From NCBI RefSeq assembly GCF_000222605.1, contig NZ_AFWF01000003.1, positions 36,744 through 100,743 of the forward strand: a stretch of DNA of 64,000 nt. Direction: 5' to 3'. Under the pieces are notes generated by a model. That model was not told the DNA's origin. It made no database searches and was given only the letters and a program-made list of their open reading frames with translations. How positions within the stretch are numbered: position 1 is the stretch's first letter; each line of letters starts with the position of its first letter. The position numbers and the translations under genes were made by a program. Positions 10,901 through 20,050 of this stretch are shown piece by piece. This DNA comes from Vibrio ichthyoenteri ATCC 700023 (GTDB taxonomy: Bacteria > Pseudomonadota > Gammaproteobacteria > Enterobacterales > Vibrionaceae).

Positions 10901-11524
10901 GTTGAGAAGCTGCGTTTTGTTACCAGTGCGCCAAGTGACGATATTGAGATCAATTTAACCTTTGATCTGCTTGGTGAAGGTAAGCCGATCTTGTTGCAAG
11001 GTTGGCTGACTCAAGCTTATCAATCAGGGTTAGTACGTTATCGCAGTGGTAAAATTCGTCCGCAAGATTATTTAGCGGCGTGGATTGATCATCTCTCAAT
11101 GTCAGCGATGGGGTTGGCTAAGCGCACCCACATGATTGGTTATGACCGTAAAGAAGGCGTCGTTCATCTGATTTATCCGCCGTTGGATGATGCCAATTAC
11201 GCCAAAATTTTGCTGACTGAACTGGTACGTTTGTTCTATCAAGGAATGACTCAACCGTTGGCTTATTTCCCTAAAACCTCTCTGGCTGCCATTGAAGCGG
11301 GTTTTAGCCGTGGTGGTTCGTGGGCGGATGATGAAGATAAATCACTCAAGAAAATGGCCGATGCCTTTAACGATGGCTTTATGAGCAGTGGTGAAGGTAA
11401 CAACGCTTACATTGGTCGAATTTGGCCGCAGTGGAATGAAGCTTTAGCACAAGAGGTTCGCTCATTAGCTGCCTTGGTTATTCAAGCACCAAGGTTGCTG
11501 GTGAAAGATGCACATGATGAATAA
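7997..11524 (+). CDS. recC: Exodeoxyribonuclease V gamma subunit RecC
   Basis: 1175 residues (E. coli RecC is 1122). The start FTVYHSNQVDVLKSLLVELV and the ILVQSPGMSQWLKMALAKEFGVAANIDFPLP region match the RecC N-terminal inactive helicase fold. Also visible are the LMPMRSIPFRTVCLLGMNDGVYPR block and the C-terminal nuclease-like domain. RecC splits DNA strands and recognises Chi within the RecBCD complex. The only in-frame start that keeps the conserved N-terminus is TTG at 7997. recB and recD follow on the same strand, after a 319-bp gap, without the ptrA gene that separates recC and recB in E. coli. Confidence 0.95.
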   Translation: MFTVYHSNQVDVLKSLLVELVKIDPLENPFEKEQILVQSPGMSQWLKMALAKEFGVAANIDFPLPATFIWNMFTQVLADVPQRSAFNKESMSWKLMQILPSLLDQAEFAPLQRYLDDDSDSSKLYQLAEKIADIFDGYLVYRPEWIAAWESGQVVAEIGDEHPWQPILWQALYDHTLALGQSPYHRANLYEHFIDSLANYQGSFDNLPKRLFVFGITSLPPRYMDALKALGEHIDVHLMFTNPCRYYWGEVRDRKFLAKLAAKQRKHLVWRDQHSEIDGESAQLKGSIEDNLGFDEMTYDEHGDDSSADELHTDVVGNSLLASMGKLGRDNMYLLSQLESNEIEAFVDMGRDSLLQQLQADILNLEEHQDDQLLTSSHHKQVVRANDSSVTLHACHSPMREVEVLHDQLLSMFDAGPSLKPRDIIVMVADINAYSPAIQAVFGNAPGERFIPYSISDRSADQESPILAAFMQLLNLANTRCLASELLELLEIPAILNRFGLSEDEFLQAKIWVEESGIRWGLNPATGAEFDLPAIAQNTWQFGIERMLLGYAMPESAGLFDDGQQSLSPYNEVQGMGAELAGKLAHFVETVSEYRQQLASSHSIDDWRQLLTAMLDDFFKVELEGEVALKSIRDTLAMLREQLADAAYHAELAPSIICQYLQNKLSGTRVSQRFLAGQVNFCTLMPMRSIPFRTVCLLGMNDGVYPRSMPPEGFDLMNGRTRAGDRSRRDDDRYLFLEALLSAQQTLYISYVGRSIQDNTERVPSVLVSELLEYCHQNYRLAEDAELSCDQSGDKLLANLHHQHAMVPFSPAAFGFTSSEAVQGNPTSYAKEWLPAANRQGQRSGEFNRQLSDYLADVSYPIDLDLVELQRFWRLPVQYFFNRRLKVMFEPPLPIMPDEEPFILDGLESFQIRDALLEQLLGDQLQANANPEKTVQAFVAQQRAQGKLPVGAFGDIEFETNRVQAEQLVEKLRFVTSAPSDDIEINLTFDLLGEGKPILLQGWLTQAYQSGLVRYRSGKIRPQDYLAAWIDHLSMSAMGLAKRTHMIGYDRKEGVVHLIYPPLDDANYAKILLTELVRLFYQGMTQPLAYFPKTSLAAIEAGFSRGGSWADDEDKSLKKMADAFNDGFMSSGEGNNAYIGRIWPQWNEALAQEVRSLAALVIQAPRLLVKDAHDE

Positions 11525-11843
11525 AGAGGGTCTGGTGGTGAACGGTCAGTTCAGGGTAAGAAAGGGAAGTGGTTGGCCGCCAGTAAATCGTTATTAATGT
11601 GTAGGGCGTTCGCTGTGCGGCCAGTGGTCAGAGGGACCATTATTCTGTGGGTTCAGCTAAGTTGATAACTAGCTCAACACGTGGCGCGGATAGTAAAGCT
11701 TAACTGGGGGAGGTTCTGTGAGAGCGCTCCCATTAAATCTGCCACCTTAGATTTAGGTGCAGATAAACACTCATTATCAAGCTTATGTCACACAAAAAAG
11801 TGTGAATAAATTGATTAAGAAGTTACATAAAGGTTTGATTGTT
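11525..11843. other. recC-recB intergenic region, no gene seen
   Basis: About 319 bp with no convincing ORF. This is the position of ptrA (pitrilysin) in E. coli, but no pitrilysin-like coding remnant is visible. It probably holds a recB promoter and leader. A GAGAGCGCTC dyad near 11720 is the only small symmetry I saw. Confidence 0.4.
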
Positions 11844-14800
11844 ATGACATCGTGTTCAGTTGTCACCTCACTAGATACCATGAATTTTCCATTGCATGGT
11901 GCACGACTTATTGAAGCCTCTGCGGGAACGGGAAAAACCTTCACCATTGCTGGGCTCTATTTGCGTTTATTGTTAGGGCACGGTAGTGGTGAGAGCCGCC
12001 ATCAAACGCCATTAACGGTCGACCAAATTTTGGTGGTGACCTTTACCGAGGCCGCAACCGCTGAGTTGCGTGATCGTATTCGTGCTCGCATCCACGACGC
12101 CCGCTTAGCGTTTGCTCGCGGTGAAAGCGGCGATCCGGTGATCAAACCTTTGTTGACTGAGATCGATGATCATAAGCAAGCTGCGATGATTTTATTGCAA
12201 GCTGAGCGCCAGATGGATGAGGCAGCTGTCTACACCATTCATGGTTTTTGTCAGCGAATGCTTACGCAGAATGCCTTTGAATCAGGCAGCCGTTTTAACA
12301 ATGAATTTGTTACCGATGAAAGCCATCTAAAAGCGCAAGTGGTGGCGGATTACTGGCGTCGTAATTTCTACCCATTACCACTTAAATTAGCCGGCGAAGT
12401 GCGCTCAATTTGGAGTTCGCCTGCCGCGTTGTTAGGCGATGTTTCACGTTACTTAACGGGCGCGCCACTGCAACTCTCGGTTGCTGCCATGCAAGGGGAT
12501 TTGAGTGAATTACATCAGCAAAATCTGGCTAAAATCGATCAGTTAAAAGCGCAATGGCGAGAAAGTAGCGATGACTTTTTGGCGTTGATCAGTGAGTCTG
12601 ATATTAACAAACGCAGTTATACCAAGAAGTCACTGCCAACGTGGTTGGAGGCGATAGGGGCTTGGGCGTTGAGTGAAACGACTGGTTATGAGTTTCCAGA
12701 GCTGTTAGCGCGTTTTGCCCAAAACGTGTTGATTGAGAAAACCCCGAAAGGAGATGCGCCGCTGCATGAGGTATTTGTTCAGGTTGAAGCCTTTGTTAGC
12801 CAGCCGATCAGCCTTAAAGCGCCGTTGCTGGCGCACGCTATTGAGCACTGTCGAGTCAGTTTAGCTAAAGCCAAGCAGCAAAAGCAGTGGCTATCGTTTG
12901 ATGATCTGCTAACCAATTTATCTGCTGCGATGGACGGTGATGAACTCGGCATATTAGCAGAGCGTATCCGCAGTTTGTATCCGGTGGCGATGATCGATGA
13001 ATTCCAAGATACCGATCCACTGCAATACAGTATTTTTAGCCGTATTTATTTGTCTCATCCTGAGTGCGGCTTGTTCATGATTGGCGACCCTAAGCAGGCT
13101 ATTTATGGCTTCCGCGGTGCGGATATTTTTACCTATATTAAAGCGCGTAATCAGGTTTCATCGCATTTCACTCTTGGCACCAACTGGCGCTCAAGTGCCG
13201 ATATGGTAGCAGCGGTTAATCAAGTGTTTGCATCAGCCGATAGCGCGTTTATTTACGATCAAGATATTCCATTTCTTCCCGTCGCGGCGAGTCCAAATGC
13301 GACAAACCGTGCTTGGTCATTGAATGGCAAAACGCAACCGGCGTTAACCTATTGGTTGCAAGAAGCGGAAGAAAAACCGCTGGCTAAAGGTGATTACCTT
13401 AAAGCGATGTCGCAAGCGACCGCCGATCAAATCCAAACCATCTTGACCGCTTCGCAGCAACAACAAGCGCACTTTAGCAGTGATAAAGGTGACAAGGCGA
13501 TCCAAGCCGGTGACATAGCGGTGTTGGTGCGCACTGGTAATGAAGGTCGGATGGTCAAAGAGGCTCTGGCTAAACAAGGTATTGCCAGTGTTTATCTTTC
13601 TAACCGTGACAGTGTGTTTAGCTCAGCGGTGGCACAAGATATTCAACGTCTACTGCAAGCGGTATTAACACCAGAAAATGATCGTGCTTTACGAGCCAGT
13701 TTAGCTTCGGAGTTATTTGCGCTTGATGCTGGTAGCTTGGACGCGCTCAATAACGATGAAACGGCTTGGGAAAATGCGGTCAACGAATACAAGGAGTATC
13801 GTAAGTTATGGTTGCAACGTGGTGTCTTACCGATGCTGCGCGCCGTAATGAGCAAGCGACATGTTGCTGAGCGCTTATTGGAAGAAGAAAGTGGCGAGCG
13901 AAACCTGACCGATTTAATGCACCTAGGTGAATTGTTGCAGCAAGCCAGTGGCGAGCTAGACAGTGATCATGGTTTATTACGTTGGCTTGCGCAGGCAATC
14001 AGTGATGCTCAAAACGGTCTGGGTGGTAGTGAAGATCAGATTCAGCGACTTGAATCTGAGCGTAATTTGGTACAGATCGTCACCATTCATAAGTCGAAAG
14101 GTTTGGAATATGACTTGGTCTTCTTACCTTTTGTTCTCAGTTATCGTGAAGCCAGCGAGGCGAAGTATTATGACGCCGAAAGCGATCGCACTATCTTAGA
14201 CATTAACCAAGATAAAGCCGCGTTGGCACAAGCGGATAAAGAGCGCTTAGCGGAAGACCTGCGCTTAATTTACGTTGCGTTGACCCGTGCGGTTTATGGC
14301 TGTTTCATTGGCGCGGCGCCTTTGCGTAATGGTCGTTCAACCAAAGAACCAACTGGCGTCCACCATAGTGCAATGGGCTATTTGTTGCAAAACGGTCAAG
14401 CGGGTGGCATTAGCGATCTTACCCAAGCGATTGAGTCGCAAATTAAGCGGCTACCTTGTGTGGCTTTGGACGGATTGCCTGCGTCGCATCCACATGCCTT
14501 TGTTACACAAGATGAAGTCAATCAAACCCTCCATGCTAAACAATTAAGCCAATTAATCGATCGCGGTTGGCGGCTAACCAGTTACTCAGGATTGATTAAA
14601 CAAGGCTCACATCACCACGATGATTCCTCAAGTGAACTGTTAAAGCTTGATGTGGATTCGTCAGGTGAGCAAGACGAACAAGAGTTTATTGAGCCGGAAC
14701 GTTCGATATTTACTTTCCCGCGCGGTGCTCGTCCAGGCACGTTCCTACACTCGTTGTTTGAGGAAGTCGAGTTTACCCAGCCAGCCAGTGGTGAAGAAAA

Positions 14801-15464
14801 TCAGGCCAAAATTATCGCTTTAATGGAGAGTGAGCAGCTTGATTTAGAGTGGTTGCCAATCCTGCAGCAATTGGTTGATACCGTGCTGGCGACGCCCTTA
14901 GATGGTAAAGAACTGCGTCTTAATCAAAAAGGCCCAGTGCAGCGATTAGTGGAGATGGAATTTCTATTGCCGATCGAAGTGCTCGCTTCAGCAGAATTAA
15001 ATCGAGTTATTCAGCGCAATGATCCTTTGTCTGCCAAAGCGGGCGATTTAGGCTTCCAAACCGTGCAAGGTATGTTGAAAGGCTTTATCGATTTAGTGTT
15101 TGAGCATCAGGGTAAGTACTATGTACTGGACTGGAAATCGAATCATTTAGGTGACGAGATCGTCGATTATCATGGCGATGCATTACGCCAAGCAATGGCC
15201 GATCACCGCTATGATCTGCAATACCAAATTTATGCGTTAGCGCTGCATCGCTTTCTGCGCAGCCGCGTCGCGGATTATGATTATCAGCGTCATTTTGGTG
15301 GGGTGTATTACCTATTTTTACGCGGTATGGACGGCGAGGGCGAACACGGTATTTTCTCCGCTAAGCCAAGTTTTGAATTTTTGACAGAGTTAGACAAATT
15401 GATTGATGGCGAACTAATTGAACGTCGTGACAATGCCGCAGGGCAAATGGAGTTAGGTTTATGA
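11844..15464 (+). CDS. recB: Exodeoxyribonuclease V beta subunit RecB
   Basis: 1206 residues from the ATG at 11844 (E. coli 1180). An upstream in-frame start at 11757 exists, but family members begin close to MNFPLHGARLIEASAGTGKTFT, and an AAAGGT ribosome site precedes 11844. Walker A SAGTGKT is near residue 30. UvrD-type helicase motifs follow (VVTFTEAATAELRDRIR, MIDEFQDTDPLQYSIF, GDPKQAIYGFRGAD, VTIHKSKGLEYDLVFLP, RLIYVALTRA). The C-terminal nuclease has GFIDLVF and LDWKSNHLG, the RecB catalytic Asp and Lys. The stop overlaps the recD start by 4 bases. Confidence 0.96.
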   Translation: MTSCSVVTSLDTMNFPLHGARLIEASAGTGKTFTIAGLYLRLLLGHGSGESRHQTPLTVDQILVVTFTEAATAELRDRIRARIHDARLAFARGESGDPVIKPLLTEIDDHKQAAMILLQAERQMDEAAVYTIHGFCQRMLTQNAFESGSRFNNEFVTDESHLKAQVVADYWRRNFYPLPLKLAGEVRSIWSSPAALLGDVSRYLTGAPLQLSVAAMQGDLSELHQQNLAKIDQLKAQWRESSDDFLALISESDINKRSYTKKSLPTWLEAIGAWALSETTGYEFPELLARFAQNVLIEKTPKGDAPLHEVFVQVEAFVSQPISLKAPLLAHAIEHCRVSLAKAKQQKQWLSFDDLLTNLSAAMDGDELGILAERIRSLYPVAMIDEFQDTDPLQYSIFSRIYLSHPECGLFMIGDPKQAIYGFRGADIFTYIKARNQVSSHFTLGTNWRSSADMVAAVNQVFASADSAFIYDQDIPFLPVAASPNATNRAWSLNGKTQPALTYWLQEAEEKPLAKGDYLKAMSQATADQIQTILTASQQQQAHFSSDKGDKAIQAGDIAVLVRTGNEGRMVKEALAKQGIASVYLSNRDSVFSSAVAQDIQRLLQAVLTPENDRALRASLASELFALDAGSLDALNNDETAWENAVNEYKEYRKLWLQRGVLPMLRAVMSKRHVAERLLEEESGERNLTDLMHLGELLQQASGELDSDHGLLRWLAQAISDAQNGLGGSEDQIQRLESERNLVQIVTIHKSKGLEYDLVFLPFVLSYREASEAKYYDAESDRTILDINQDKAALAQADKERLAEDLRLIYVALTRAVYGCFIGAAPLRNGRSTKEPTGVHHSAMGYLLQNGQAGGISDLTQAIESQIKRLPCVALDGLPASHPHAFVTQDEVNQTLHAKQLSQLIDRGWRLTSYSGLIKQGSHHHDDSSSELLKLDVDSSGEQDEQEFIEPERSIFTFPRGARPGTFLHSLFEEVEFTQPASGEENQAKIIALMESEQLDLEWLPILQQLVDTVLATPLDGKELRLNQKGPVQRLVEMEFLLPIEVLASAELNRVIQRNDPLSAKAGDLGFQTVQGMLKGFIDLVFEHQGKYYVLDWKSNHLGDEIVDYHGDALRQAMADHRYDLQYQIYALALHRFLRSRVADYDYQRHFGGVYYLFLRGMDGEGEHGIFSAKPSFEFLTELDKLIDGELIERRDNAAGQMELGL

Positions 15465-17575
15465 GTACGTTGCTAACCACCCTTAAGCGCTTGGCGGAAA
15501 AGGGCTCCATTCGTCAGCTAGATTATCAATTTTCCCGCTTTATTGCGGCCAAATCGCAACAGGCAGAATTAGCCTTTATCGCCGGTGTTTTGAGTAGTGA
15601 GTTAGGTAAAGGCCATATCTGTTTGCCGCTTAAAGATGTACAAGGACAAGCGGTCGATCTTGCGGCAAAGATCGGCTTATATGGTGAGGCCGCATTAGAA
15701 CTTAACCAACAACTACTAACCGTTGATTGGGCAGTATTGCTGCAACAATCACCTTGGGTGAGTAAACCGATAGAGCAACACGCAGAGCCATTGCCTTTAG
15801 TGTTTGATGGTTCAAGGCTCTATCTGCATCGTTATTGGCACTATGAAGTGATTTTGGCCGAGAAGTTAACTCGCTTTGGGACTGCCATGATCCTAAAGCC
15901 TGTCGAAGTACAAAAACTGTCGCAATTGCTCGATCATTTGTTTGCGCGCAGTTATCACTTTCTTTTTTCTGCCTTGTCTCATTCATCGAATTTGACGCAA
16001 GTTCAACGCCAACAATTGGTTTGCGATCACCTTGATATTGTTGATGAAAGTCAACTGGATTGGAGCTCTATTGACCAAGTGTTACTACAAGCAACACGCG
16101 CTGAGCAGTTATCACCTCTCGATCAATTGGTGCCGCTTGCCGTGTGCGTCAACTGGCAGAAAGTCGCTGCTGCCATTGCTTTGACCAAGCGCTTTGCGGT
16201 TATTTCAGGTGGGCCGGGTACAGGTAAAACAACCACGGTGACCAAATTGCTGGCAGCCCTGATTGAGCAGGCTGAACAGAGTGGTCACACCCCAACGATT
16301 AAGCTGGTGGCACCAACGGGTAAAGCCGCGGCGCGTTTAACCGAATCGATTGGTAAAGCGGTCGACCAACTGCCGGTTAGCCCAGAGCTGAAAGCCGCGA
16401 TCCCGACCGAATCAAGCACTTTGCATCGTTTGCTCGGGGCATTGCCCAATAGCGCGGAGTTTCGTCATAACCAAAGCAACCCGTTGCACCTAGATATTTT
16501 GGTGGTAGATGAAGCATCAATGGTTGACCTTCCAATGATGTATAAAGTGGTTGATGCCCTACCTAAACATGCCCGTTTGATTCTTTTAGGCGATAAAGAT
16601 CAGCTTGCATCAGTAGAAGCGGGCGCTGTCCTTGGCGACATTTGCTCCTTCTACCATTATGGCTATAGCAGTACGCAAGGGGAATTGATCGCACAGTTAT
16701 CGGGTTACACAACGTTAGCGCAGCAGAACGCCAACAATAAAGGCAGCCGTGTCGGTGATAGTTTGTGTATGTTGCAAAAGAGCTATCGTTTTGATGCACG
16801 TTCTGGCATCGGCCAGTTAGCGAAAGCCGTTAACTCAGGCTCGGCGTATCAGCTTGATGCGGTTTGGCAACGTGGTTTTGAGGATATTGAGCAGTTCCCG
16901 CTTGATATGCAAAACTACAACCAATTGATCCAAACGATGGTGGCAGAATACAGCCACTACCTAAAACGTCTTTCTCTGCGTGAAATTAACCCGCAGACGG
17001 GAGAGTTAGAAAGCATTACCCAACAAGCGAAAGCTGGGCTTGATGCTTTTGCTCGTTGCCGTCTATTGTGCGCGATGCGTGAGGGGGATTTCGGCGTGAG
17101 CGGTTTAAACCATCGTGTTGAACGGGCGCTGGTGGCTCGTAAACGTATTCTCACTCAAGATGAACTTTGGTACCACGGACGCCCAGTCATGATCACTCGT
17201 AACGACCATGCGTTGGGGTTGTATAACGGCGATATTGGGCTTTGTATGCTCGATGATTCATTGGCTGAACCGCGATTGAAAGTGTTTTTTGAATTACCGG
17301 ATGGCAGCGTGAAGTCGGTGCTACCTAGTCGTGTGCCGGAGCATCAAACTGCTTATGCAATGACAGTACATAAATCACAAGGCAGTGAATTTGAATTTAC
17401 GGTAATGATTTTGCCAAAAGACTTTAGCCCTATTTTAACACGGGAGCTTATTTACACCGGTATAACCCGTGCTAAGAAACGTTTGGCGCTTTATGCGCAA
17501 CCAGATGTGGTTAAGCGAGGAATTAAAGTGATGACAGAGCGGGCAAGTGGTTTGATGGATCGATTACAAGGTTAG
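15461..17575 (+). CDS. recD: Exodeoxyribonuclease V alpha subunit RecD
   Basis: 704 residues, longer than E. coli RecD (608). The Walker A motif GGPGTGKTT is near residue 250, followed by LVAPTGKAAARLTESIGKA, Walker B VVDEASMVDL, LLGDKDQLASVEAGAVLGD, and a C-terminal AYAMTVHKSQGSEF with TGITRAKKRL. It is the fast 5'-3' helicase of RecBCD. Translation is coupled to recB through an ATGA overlap. A short hairpin with a T tail (17582-17600) follows the stop. Confidence 0.96.
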   Translation: MSTLLTTLKRLAEKGSIRQLDYQFSRFIAAKSQQAELAFIAGVLSSELGKGHICLPLKDVQGQAVDLAAKIGLYGEAALELNQQLLTVDWAVLLQQSPWVSKPIEQHAEPLPLVFDGSRLYLHRYWHYEVILAEKLTRFGTAMILKPVEVQKLSQLLDHLFARSYHFLFSALSHSSNLTQVQRQQLVCDHLDIVDESQLDWSSIDQVLLQATRAEQLSPLDQLVPLAVCVNWQKVAAAIALTKRFAVISGGPGTGKTTTVTKLLAALIEQAEQSGHTPTIKLVAPTGKAAARLTESIGKAVDQLPVSPELKAAIPTESSTLHRLLGALPNSAEFRHNQSNPLHLDILVVDEASMVDLPMMYKVVDALPKHARLILLGDKDQLASVEAGAVLGDICSFYHYGYSSTQGELIAQLSGYTTLAQQNANNKGSRVGDSLCMLQKSYRFDARSGIGQLAKAVNSGSAYQLDAVWQRGFEDIEQFPLDMQNYNQLIQTMVAEYSHYLKRLSLREINPQTGELESITQQAKAGLDAFARCRLLCAMREGDFGVSGLNHRVERALVARKRILTQDELWYHGRPVMITRNDHALGLYNGDIGLCMLDDSLAEPRLKVFFELPDGSVKSVLPSRVPEHQTAYAMTVHKSQGSEFEFTVMILPKDFSPILTRELIYTGITRAKKRLALYAQPDVVKRGIKVMTERASGLMDRLQG

Positions 17576-17581
17576 AGTGAT

Positions 17582-17600
17582 AAACCATCCTTGGTTTTTA
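17582..17600 (+). terminator. Short terminator after recD
   Basis: AAACCA-TCCT-TGGTTT hairpin followed by TT, directly downstream of the recD stop. Confidence 0.45.
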
Positions 17601-17626
17601 CGCAGCAAGCGAAGGTTAGTCTGCGT

Positions 17627-17806
17627 TTATTGAAATGCGCTAGTAAAAGAGATGCTGCGAATTTTGTATCGTTCTTGATAATCAAGAATGAATGCTTTCA
17701 AGTGTTCAGAGGTGGGAAAGACACAGTGCACATCGAGATCGATCAGCAACTCGTTTTCGGCCATATCCCAAAAGCTCTGTAGTGAATTACAAATTATAGT
17801 TTTCAT
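17627..17806 (-). CDS. Small hypothetical protein, 59 residues
   Basis: The minus strand from ATG at 17806 reads MKTIICNSLQSFWDMAENEL..., then ..DLDVHCVFPTSEHLKAF.. and ends ..SISFTSAFQ followed by TAA at 17629-17627. An AAGAG ribosome site lies about 9 nt upstream. The composition is protein-like: soluble, slightly acidic, an alpha/beta pattern, no signal peptide or TM segment. It is convergent with recD and points the same way as argA, 235 bp downstream of argA. I do not recognise the family and propose no function. It is shorter than usual ORF-calling limits. Confidence 0.55.
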   Translation of the reverse strand: MKTIICNSLQSFWDMAENELLIDLDVHCVFPTSEHLKAFILDYQERYKIRSISFTSAFQ

Positions 17807-17958
17807 ATTGTTGCTCTTAGTTGACGTTGATATCTACCAAAGCAATCCGTGCGGTCTAGCAAGCTAGTTGAAATTGAATCCAATCAATAATGCGAAGCGA
17901 GTAAATATTAACCAACAAAAGATATGAAATAAAGCTTATATTTAAGACAAAAATGAAC

Positions 17959-17985
17959 AATGGCTACATTAAGTAGCCATTTTTA
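17959..17985. terminator. Hairpin terminator beyond argA
   Basis: Perfect AATGGCTAC/GTAGCCATT stem with a 5-nt loop. T runs follow on the plus strand and, more weakly, on the minus strand. It probably terminates argA transcription on the minus strand and might also act on the plus strand. Confidence 0.6.
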
Positions 17986-18040
17986 TCATTGTTTGATTGA
18001 TTTTTGTTTAAATTTTAACAGGTTAGAACGGTTGTAATCA

Positions 18041-19390
18041 TTAGGTTCGAGTGGCTAAAATTTTTGAGTTACGTTGATAGTTGTAGAGGTTTTTCTTTTG
18101 TGATGGGAGTTGCTCCACTCCAACCTCGTAAAAGCCTTGTTCTCTAAACCAATGCAAGCTGTGTGTGGTTAAAACAAATAACTGCTCAATCCCTTGTTGG
18201 CGGCACTGTTGCTTCATATAGTTGAGAAGAATTAAGCCTCGATTACCATCTCTATAATCTTTATGAATGGCAACGCAGGCCATTTCCGCCATGCTGTCTT
18301 CGATATAGGGGTAAAGTGCGGCGCAACCGATGATCAAGCCATCTTTTTCAATGATGGTAAATTGATGCACTTCTTGCTCTAGCTGTTCACGGGAGCGGCG
18401 GACTAAAATGCCTTGCTCTTCAAGTGGCCGGATCAAATCGAGAATACCACCAATGTCATCGATATCAGCCACACGTACTCGTTCCGAGCTCGCATAAACC
18501 ACCTGCGTACCAATACCGTCAATAGAGAATAGTTCTTGGATTAAGGCGCCATCTTCTTTGTAGCTAACAAGATGACTACGAGGCACACCTGCGCGACAGG
18601 CGGTAATGGCGGCTCGTAAAAAACGTAGTGTTCCTGAGGCATTGTCATGAGAGCAGTCAACGTCCGTTTCGAGTTTTTGTAAAACGGCCTCTGCTTCACG
18701 CGGCACTAGTTCAGCTACGACGTCACCTTTGTCATCAATGATGCCCTGCTCGGAACAAAAGCCAACTAGCTTGTCGGCATTTAAGCGAATTGCCACTTGT
18801 GTTGCGACTTCTTCTGACAATAAATTAAATGACTCACCGGTTACTGAGCTGGCAATTGGGCCGAGCAATACAATAGAGCCTTGTTCGAGCATGCGATTGA
18901 TGCCCTGAATATCAATTCGGCGGATACGGCCGCTATGGCAATAATCGACTCCATCATCAACGCCAAGAGGCTGAGCAATCACAAAGTTACCGCTGACGAC
19001 ATTGAGTTGAGTGCCCGCCATCGGTGTATTGCTTAAGCTCATAGAAAGCTGAGCCGTGATTGCAAGCTGTAATTGCCCGGCGGCTTGCATAACTAGCGAC
19101 AAACTAGCCTCGTCCGTAATGCGAACCCCTTTGTGGTAGTCGTTTGTGACCTGATTATTCGCCAAAATGGTGTTAATTTGGGGACGCGCACCATGCACCA
19201 ATACGATCTTGACGCCTAGGCTATGAAGCAGGGCTAAGTCACTGATAATATTTTTAAAGTTGTCATCCGCAACCGCTTCTCCTCCTAGCATGACCACCAT
19301 GGTTTTTCCTCGGTGAGCATTGACATAAGGTGTTGATTGGCGAAATCCTTTAACTAATGCGGTGCTACGTATTTTCACATTACAATCCAT
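18041..19390 (-). CDS. argA: N-acetylglutamate synthase ArgA
   Basis: 449 residues, classical bacterial ArgA: an N-terminal amino-acid-kinase domain ([50 protein letters not shown]) that binds arginine for feedback inhibition, and a C-terminal GNAT domain ([40 protein letters not shown]). It catalyses the first step of arginine synthesis, acetyl-CoA plus glutamate. The ATG at 19390 has no Shine-Dalgarno. A GTG four codons later (19378), preceded by GGA, is an equally good start and fits E. coli ArgA (443 residues). Two ARG-box-like sites lie immediately upstream. Confidence 0.96.
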   Translation of the reverse strand: MDCNVKIRSTALVKGFRQSTPYVNAHRGKTMVVMLGGEAVADDNFKNIISDLALLHSLGVKIVLVHGARPQINTILANNQVTNDYHKGVRITDEASLSLVMQAAGQLQLAITAQLSMSLSNTPMAGTQLNVVSGNFVIAQPLGVDDGVDYCHSGRIRRIDIQGINRMLEQGSIVLLGPIASSVTGESFNLLSEEVATQVAIRLNADKLVGFCSEQGIIDDKGDVVAELVPREAEAVLQKLETDVDCSHDNASGTLRFLRAAITACRAGVPRSHLVSYKEDGALIQELFSIDGIGTQVVYASSERVRVADIDDIGGILDLIRPLEEQGILVRRSREQLEQEVHQFTIIEKDGLIIGCAALYPYIEDSMAEMACVAIHKDYRDGNRGLILLNYMKQQCRQQGIEQLFVLTTHSLHWFREQGFYEVGVEQLPSQKKNLYNYQRNSKILATRT

Positions 19391-19391
19391 T

Positions 19392-19430
19392 TGTGAATTT
19401 ATATGTGATTATAGTGCAAATTTATTCTCG
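19392..19430. promoter_or_regulatory. Tandem ARG boxes (ArgR operator) of argA
   Basis: The plus strand holds TGAATTTATATGTG (19394-19407) and TGCAAATTTATTCT (19415-19428). Each matches 11 of 14 positions of the ArgR core TGAATwwwwATTCA. Their starts are exactly 21 bp apart, the spacing of paired 18-bp ARG boxes with a 3-bp gap. They abut the argA start, which fits arginine repression by ArgR. Confidence 0.65.
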
Positions 19431-19538
19431 AATAGGCAAGCAATTTTTTGGAATCAAGAGCCAATAAACTCTTTTGTGAGATTGTGAGCGTGAAAAGGGC
19501 ATGCTATAGAATAATTTTGCCAATAAGGTCATTGGTTT

Positions 19539-19961
19539 ATGAATGTTAGTACCAAAAGTAGTATCGCAAATAAACAATCTCAGAGTGGCCGTTTCTTTGC
19601 GCGTAAATGGATGAATGTCGCCGCTTTGGTTGTTGCATTGATATGTGCTTATTTTGTGGTTCAAACTGGGTTGTGGCTTAACTCAAAATATCAGCAGGTT
19701 TCTCATCCTCCTTCGCTTATTTATGGCACATGGGTAGAAGATAACGTTGCGCCTTATTTAGCCGAAACTATCGTTATAAATCAGTCGGGAGTGACGGTGA
19801 ATGGGGGTGTTGTTGGCACGCAATTCAGTTTTGATGGCAATACCTTTCGTTATCAACATGGATCACAACAGCGAGTGTTTCACTTCGATTTTGGCAACTT
19901 CAATTCAATGAAACTTGATACAGACGTCGCTTATCAGCCGGTTTATGTCAAAACGCTTTAA
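19539..19961 (+). CDS. DUF2850 family membrane-anchored protein
   Basis: 140 residues. After a basic cytoplasmic N-terminus (SGRFFARKWMN) there is one TM helix (about 27-50, VAALVVALICAYFVVQTGLWL). The exported domain starts around SLIYGTWVEDNVAPYLAETI and carries a small beta-rich fold (GTQFSFDGNTFRYQHG). It matches my memory of DUF2850, a short family found mainly in Vibrio; function unknown. It is divergent from argA and followed by mltA, with a CTAGCG/CGCTAG inverted repeat between them (19983-20001). Confidence 0.7.
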   Translation: MNVSTKSSIANKQSQSGRFFARKWMNVAALVVALICAYFVVQTGLWLNSKYQQVSHPPSLIYGTWVEDNVAPYLAETIVINQSGVTVNGGVVGTQFSFDGNTFRYQHGSQQRVFHFDFGNFNSMKLDTDVAYQPVYVKTL

Positions 19962-20050
19962 AATTCACATACATTAACGATCCTAGCGTTGACTCCGCTA
20001 GTAAGAGTTTGTCATGCTCCGTACTTGGCGTTAATGGACTCTTATTCGTA

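Noticed and set aside
17959-17985. Small regulatory RNA ending at this hairpin
   Set aside because: A terminator on the plus strand is present, but I see no convincing upstream promoter or conserved sRNA core; it is explained as the argA terminator.
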